A DNA stretch of 64,000 bases, taken from positions 40,001 to 104,000 of the forward strand of contig MCFG01000031.1 of the NCBI GenBank assembly GCA_002104895.1. The letters run 5' to 3'. The position numbers and the translations under genes were made by a program. The stretch is from Anaeromyces robustus (taxonomy: Eukaryota > Neocallimastigomycota > Neocallimastigomycetes > Neocallimastigales > Neocallimastigaceae). The first letter of the stretch is position 1. Each line of letters opens with the position of its first letter. This document shows positions 61,075 to 64,000 of this stretch, in pieces. The notes under the pieces were generated by a model that saw only the letters and a program-made list of their open reading frames with translations, searched no databases and had not been told where the DNA came from.

Positions 61075-62817
61075 CTACCAGAAGTAAATGTAGAAGATAA
61101 CATGGACAATCATAATAACAACACTGTTGATAATATCTACAGCATTCCAGGATCTACGAGTTTCTTCCTTTTGCTCTGGAGTTGCATATCCAAAACAAAT
61201 ACCTTTAATTTGTTCTTCACTTGGTTTTTCAGTAAATAAGGTAATAACAATTAAAAGGACGATACAGGATACGAAATTGATAACACAGAAAGAGTAAACA
61301 TTCATAAATTTGAAGATGTAAGTAAATACATTGACAGATGATGGATCAACAATCATAGTAACAAGACGGATAGCACCAACAATAATACCATAGAGAAGAG
61401 TCCACATACCAGCCTTTGCAGAAGTTTTTTTCCAAGAAACACCTAATAAAAATACAGAAGCAATAGATGGTGAAAGAAGACTATGGATACTTTGGAGATA
61501 ACTGTATAAACTATCACCCATCTTTCTAATAACGAAAATCCATAATACACCTAAAACAACAATAACTACAGTGGCAATACGACCGATTACGACAAGTTTC
61601 TTTTCTTCAGTATTAGGACGGTATCTCTTGTAGATATCAATGGTGAAAAGTGTAGCAGAAGAATTAAATAATGAAGCAAGGGAACTCATAAGAGCAGCAA
61701 GAATACCACAGATGACAACACCTTTAAGACCAATTGGTAAAAGAGTATTAACAAGCATTGGGAAAGCAATATCTGGATTTTTAACAAATTTACCATCTGG
61801 AGCATTTGGATCTAATTGTAAAGCAGCAGCTAAACTCTTACCAATATCAGTGTTTGAAGAAGCAGCAAGAGCAAAAGCAAGCATACCTGGAATAAGGAAA
61901 AAGAAAACTGGAGTAAGCTTTAAGTAAGCACCGAAAATAGTACCACGAATAGATTCCTTTTGGTTCTTACCAGAAAGAACTCTTTGAACAATGTATTGAT
62001 CAGTACACCAATACCAGAAACCAATAATAGCAGAACCAAAGAGAGCACCATACCATGGGAAATTTTCATCCTTACCAGAACGCATTAAATTAACCATAGA
62101 ATCACCATAATTATTAACTTTTTGTCCTCCACAAATTTCCATCATTTTGCCCCATCCACCAAGTTCATTAAGACTCATAATAAGAATAACAAGAGAACCA
62201 AGAAGAAGGATAGGAGTTTGAAGGACAGATGTCTTAAGAACAGATTCCATACCTCCAATAACAGTATAGATAGCAGTAATAATAACAAGACCAAAGGCAG
62301 CAACCCAGAAGTTAATACCTAATAAAGTATTAAGAGCTAAACCACCAGCAAGGACTGTAACAGATACCTTTGTAAGGATATAACTACAAAGAGAAATCAA
62401 AGTAAGAATAGTACGACAGGATCTATTGAAACGTCTTTCAAGGAATTCTGGCATAGTATAAACCATACTACGTTCATAGAATGGAACAAATACCCAACCA
62501 AGAACAAGAATTAACCAACCTTGCATTTCCCAGTGAGCTTGAGCCATACCAGCAGAAGCACCAGTACCAGCAAGACCAATAAGATGTTCAGAACCAATGT
62601 TTGAAGCAAAAATGGAGGCACCAATAGAAATCCAAGTAGCAGAACGACCACTAAGGAAATAATCGCCAGATGTTTCCTTCTTCTTCCTAGCAACATCCAA
62701 ACAAATCCAGATCATAGCAAGAGCAAAAATACCAATAACGATCCAATCCAAATAATGGAGTGAAATACGATTTAAATCAACTTCACCTACAAATGATGGA
62801 AGTAACTTCGATGACAT
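61075..62817 (-). CDS. Sodium:solute symporter (SSS/SGLT family), intronless, 580 aa
   Basis: A plasma-membrane importer that couples Na+ flow to uptake of a small solute, most likely a sugar by resemblance to bacterial SGLT proteins. One uninterrupted frame with about 14 TM segments from residue 24 to the C terminus, the usual SSS number. Landmarks: SGRSATWISIGASIFASNIG (56-75) then EHLIGLAGTGA; an SSS core GFWYWCTDQYIVQRVLSGK (266-284); and the TM8 Na+-site helix GILAALMSSLASLFNSSATL (371-390) followed by FTIDIYK, where S378/S379 align with the Na+ ligands of vSGLT. Loop 215-256 is longer than in minimal members. The frame is intronless and clearly GC-richer than all neighbours, which supports acquisition from a gut bacterium or strong expression. 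The C terminus ends in a TM helix (YIYFW). Confidence 0.93.
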   Translation of the reverse strand: MSSKLLPSFVGEVDLNRISLHYLDWIVIGIFALAMIWICLDVARKKKETSGDYFLSGRSATWISIGASIFASNIGSEHLIGLAGTGASAGMAQAHWEMQGWLILVLGWVFVPFYERSMVYTMPEFLERRFNRSCRTILTLISLCSYILTKVSVTVLAGGLALNTLLGINFWVAAFGLVIITAIYTVIGGMESVLKTSVLQTPILLLGSLVILIMSLNELGGWGKMMEICGGQKVNNYGDSMVNLMRSGKDENFPWYGALFGSAIIGFWYWCTDQYIVQRVLSGKNQKESIRGTIFGAYLKLTPVFFFLIPGMLAFALAASSNTDIGKSLAAALQLDPNAPDGKFVKNPDIAFPMLVNTLLPIGLKGVVICGILAALMSSLASLFNSSATLFTIDIYKRYRPNTEEKKLVVIGRIATVVIVVLGVLWIFVIRKMGDSLYSYLQSIHSLLSPSIASVFLLGVSWKKTSAKAGMWTLLYGIIVGAIRLVTMIVDPSSVNVFTYIFKFMNVYSFCVINFVSCIVLLIVITLFTEKPSEEQIKGICFGYATPEQKEETRRSWNAVDIINSVVIMIVHVIFYIYFW

Positions 62818-63799
62818 TTTTATATCTTAAATTAAATTAAAGTTTCTTTTATTATAATTTAAATTAGATTTTGAATTATATACAACAAAAAAATTATTTT
62901 ATTTATATTCTATTTTATATTAAAAATTTTAATAATAATAAAGTTATTTATATTACTATTATTATTATTGTTTATTTACATACAATAATTCTATTTTTTT
63001 TATTTGATTTGAAAAAAAAAAAGTAAAAAAAGAACTATTTATATAATAAAAAAATTTTCAATGTAGGTTTTGATTTTATCTTGAAAAGTTTTTTTTAAAA
63101 CAAAAATTTATAAACAAAACATTTTGTTACACAAAATGATTATATTAAATTTTTACACATTGAATAAAATGATACATATATTAATAATATATATTATTTT
63201 AAATTATTTATTAATTTATTTTGATATTAGTTTATATATTAATTTGTTTATAATTTATTAAATAAATTGTTATAATTATTTAGTTAAAATATAAAATTTT
63301 ATATACATTCAATTTATGTAATATTATTTTAATATATTTCATATTATTTATGTACCAATTTCTTATTAGTTATTTAATATGTTTATTTTTGTATAATTTT
63401 TTTTTTTCAAATTAGAAATTAAATGTATGAAATGTATGAATGTATAACTAATATAGTAAGTAAATATACAAATATAGGTTATATTTTTTTAAAAAAAAAA
63501 AAAAAAAGAATTGAAAAAAAAAAATAAATTTCCATTTAAATTAATTTTAATTATTTTTTAATTTAATTTTTGTTTTTTGTCGTGTATTCTTTACATTACT
63601 TTAATAATATATTCGAATTAAATGAATTGCTCTAATTATTTATTTATTAAAAATATATTATTTTATATATATTAAATTATATTTCGTAATATTTATATAT
63701 AACTTTGATTTGTATAATTTTATTTCTGTTCAAATTAGAAAAAAAATATATAAACAAATCACAAATATAGTAAGTAATTGTACAAATATAGATTTATAA

Positions 63800-63830
<31 letters not shown>

Positions 63831-64000
63831 GAAAAAAAAATTGAAAAAAAAAGTAAAAAATGAATTCCATTTTTAATTAATTTAATTAAATTTTTGTTTT
63901 TTGGGTGTATTCTTTACATTACCTTAATACTTTTATATACTCTTTTTATCTTTTTTAATATAAGTTATAAATGAGCTGTGATGATTCAAATTATTATTTT
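62818..64000. other. Upstream region of the symporter gene, containing a direct repeat
   Basis: No exon is seen. Contains (ATT)n near 62955 and two copies of a 220-bp segment (63386-63606, 63709-63929). The symporter promoter should lie near 62820-63100. Confidence 0.7.
63386..63929. repeat. Direct repeat of about 220 bp, period 323 bp
   Basis: Copies at 63386-63606 and 63709-63929. Shared words in order: TTTGTATAATTTT, CAAATTAGAAA, ATATAGTAAGTAA, ACAAATATAG, a poly-T/poly-A block with GAAAAAAAA, then TTTTTGTTTTTTG and GTGTATTCTTTACATTAC. The spacing is constant at 323 at both ends, so this is a segmental duplication. Confidence 0.8.

Noticed and set aside
61640-62322. Plus-strand frames over the symporter
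   Set aside because: Antisense shadows of the SSS gene.

Overview
The window is an extremely AT-rich eukaryotic sequence. Intergenic DNA is almost pure A/T with long homopolymers, (AAAT)n and (AAT)n arrays. It holds compact genes split by short AT-rich introns (GTAAGT/GTAATA/GTAAAT ... TAG). The composition, the Asn-rich protein tracts, a chitin synthase regulator (Skt5/Chs4 type) and several intronless bacterial-looking genes point to an anaerobic gut fungus (Neocallimastigomycota). That assignment is inferred from family content and base composition, not from a marker gene.

Layout. 1-6903 (+): a many-exon multi-pass membrane protein resembling the TmcB/TmcC family, 5' end not resolved. 8323-10810 (-): a three-exon gene whose product is a membrane-anchored HemN-like (radical-SAM coproporphyrinogen dehydrogenase-like) protein in which every iron-sulfur cysteine is replaced. 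13335-13694 (+): a 56-residue SMCO4-like tail-anchored microprotein. 16638-22043 (+): an eight-exon folliculin-interacting protein (FNIP/Lst4). 24688-25833 (+): an intronless alpha/beta hydrolase behind three tandem copies of a TATA-containing 50-bp unit. 26764-28618 (-): a class I sirtuin (SIRT2/Hst2-like). 33754-34854 (-): an unrecognised 188-residue protein. 35903-39306 (+): an unrecognised four-TM protein with a long low-complexity tail. 42110-42880: a decayed coding relic in a gene desert. 48165-48704 (-): an intronless SMI1/KNR4 (SUKH) protein. 56168-59526 (+): a Sel1-repeat protein of the chitin synthase regulator type ending in a CaaX box. 61075-62817 (-): an intronless sodium:solute symporter.

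Splice junctions were worked out by hand. In six spliced genes the exon sums are exact multiples of three (1300, 636, 492, 614, 931 and 188 residues), and the same holds for the 56-residue microprotein, which supports the models.

Functionally the set is mixed. FNIP and the sirtuin suggest nutrient and NAD-linked regulation. The Sel1/Skt5 protein suggests membrane-targeted chitin synthase control. The symporter, hydrolase, SUKH protein and HemN-like protein are candidates for acquisition from rumen bacteria. The most unusual item is the HemN-like protein: the whole fold is still readable, but all four Fe-S ligand positions (S209, N213, K216, Y218) are non-cysteine and an N-terminal transmembrane anchor has been added. 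It looks like a maintained pseudoenzyme with a new role. No tRNA, rRNA, CRISPR array or intact transposon was seen.
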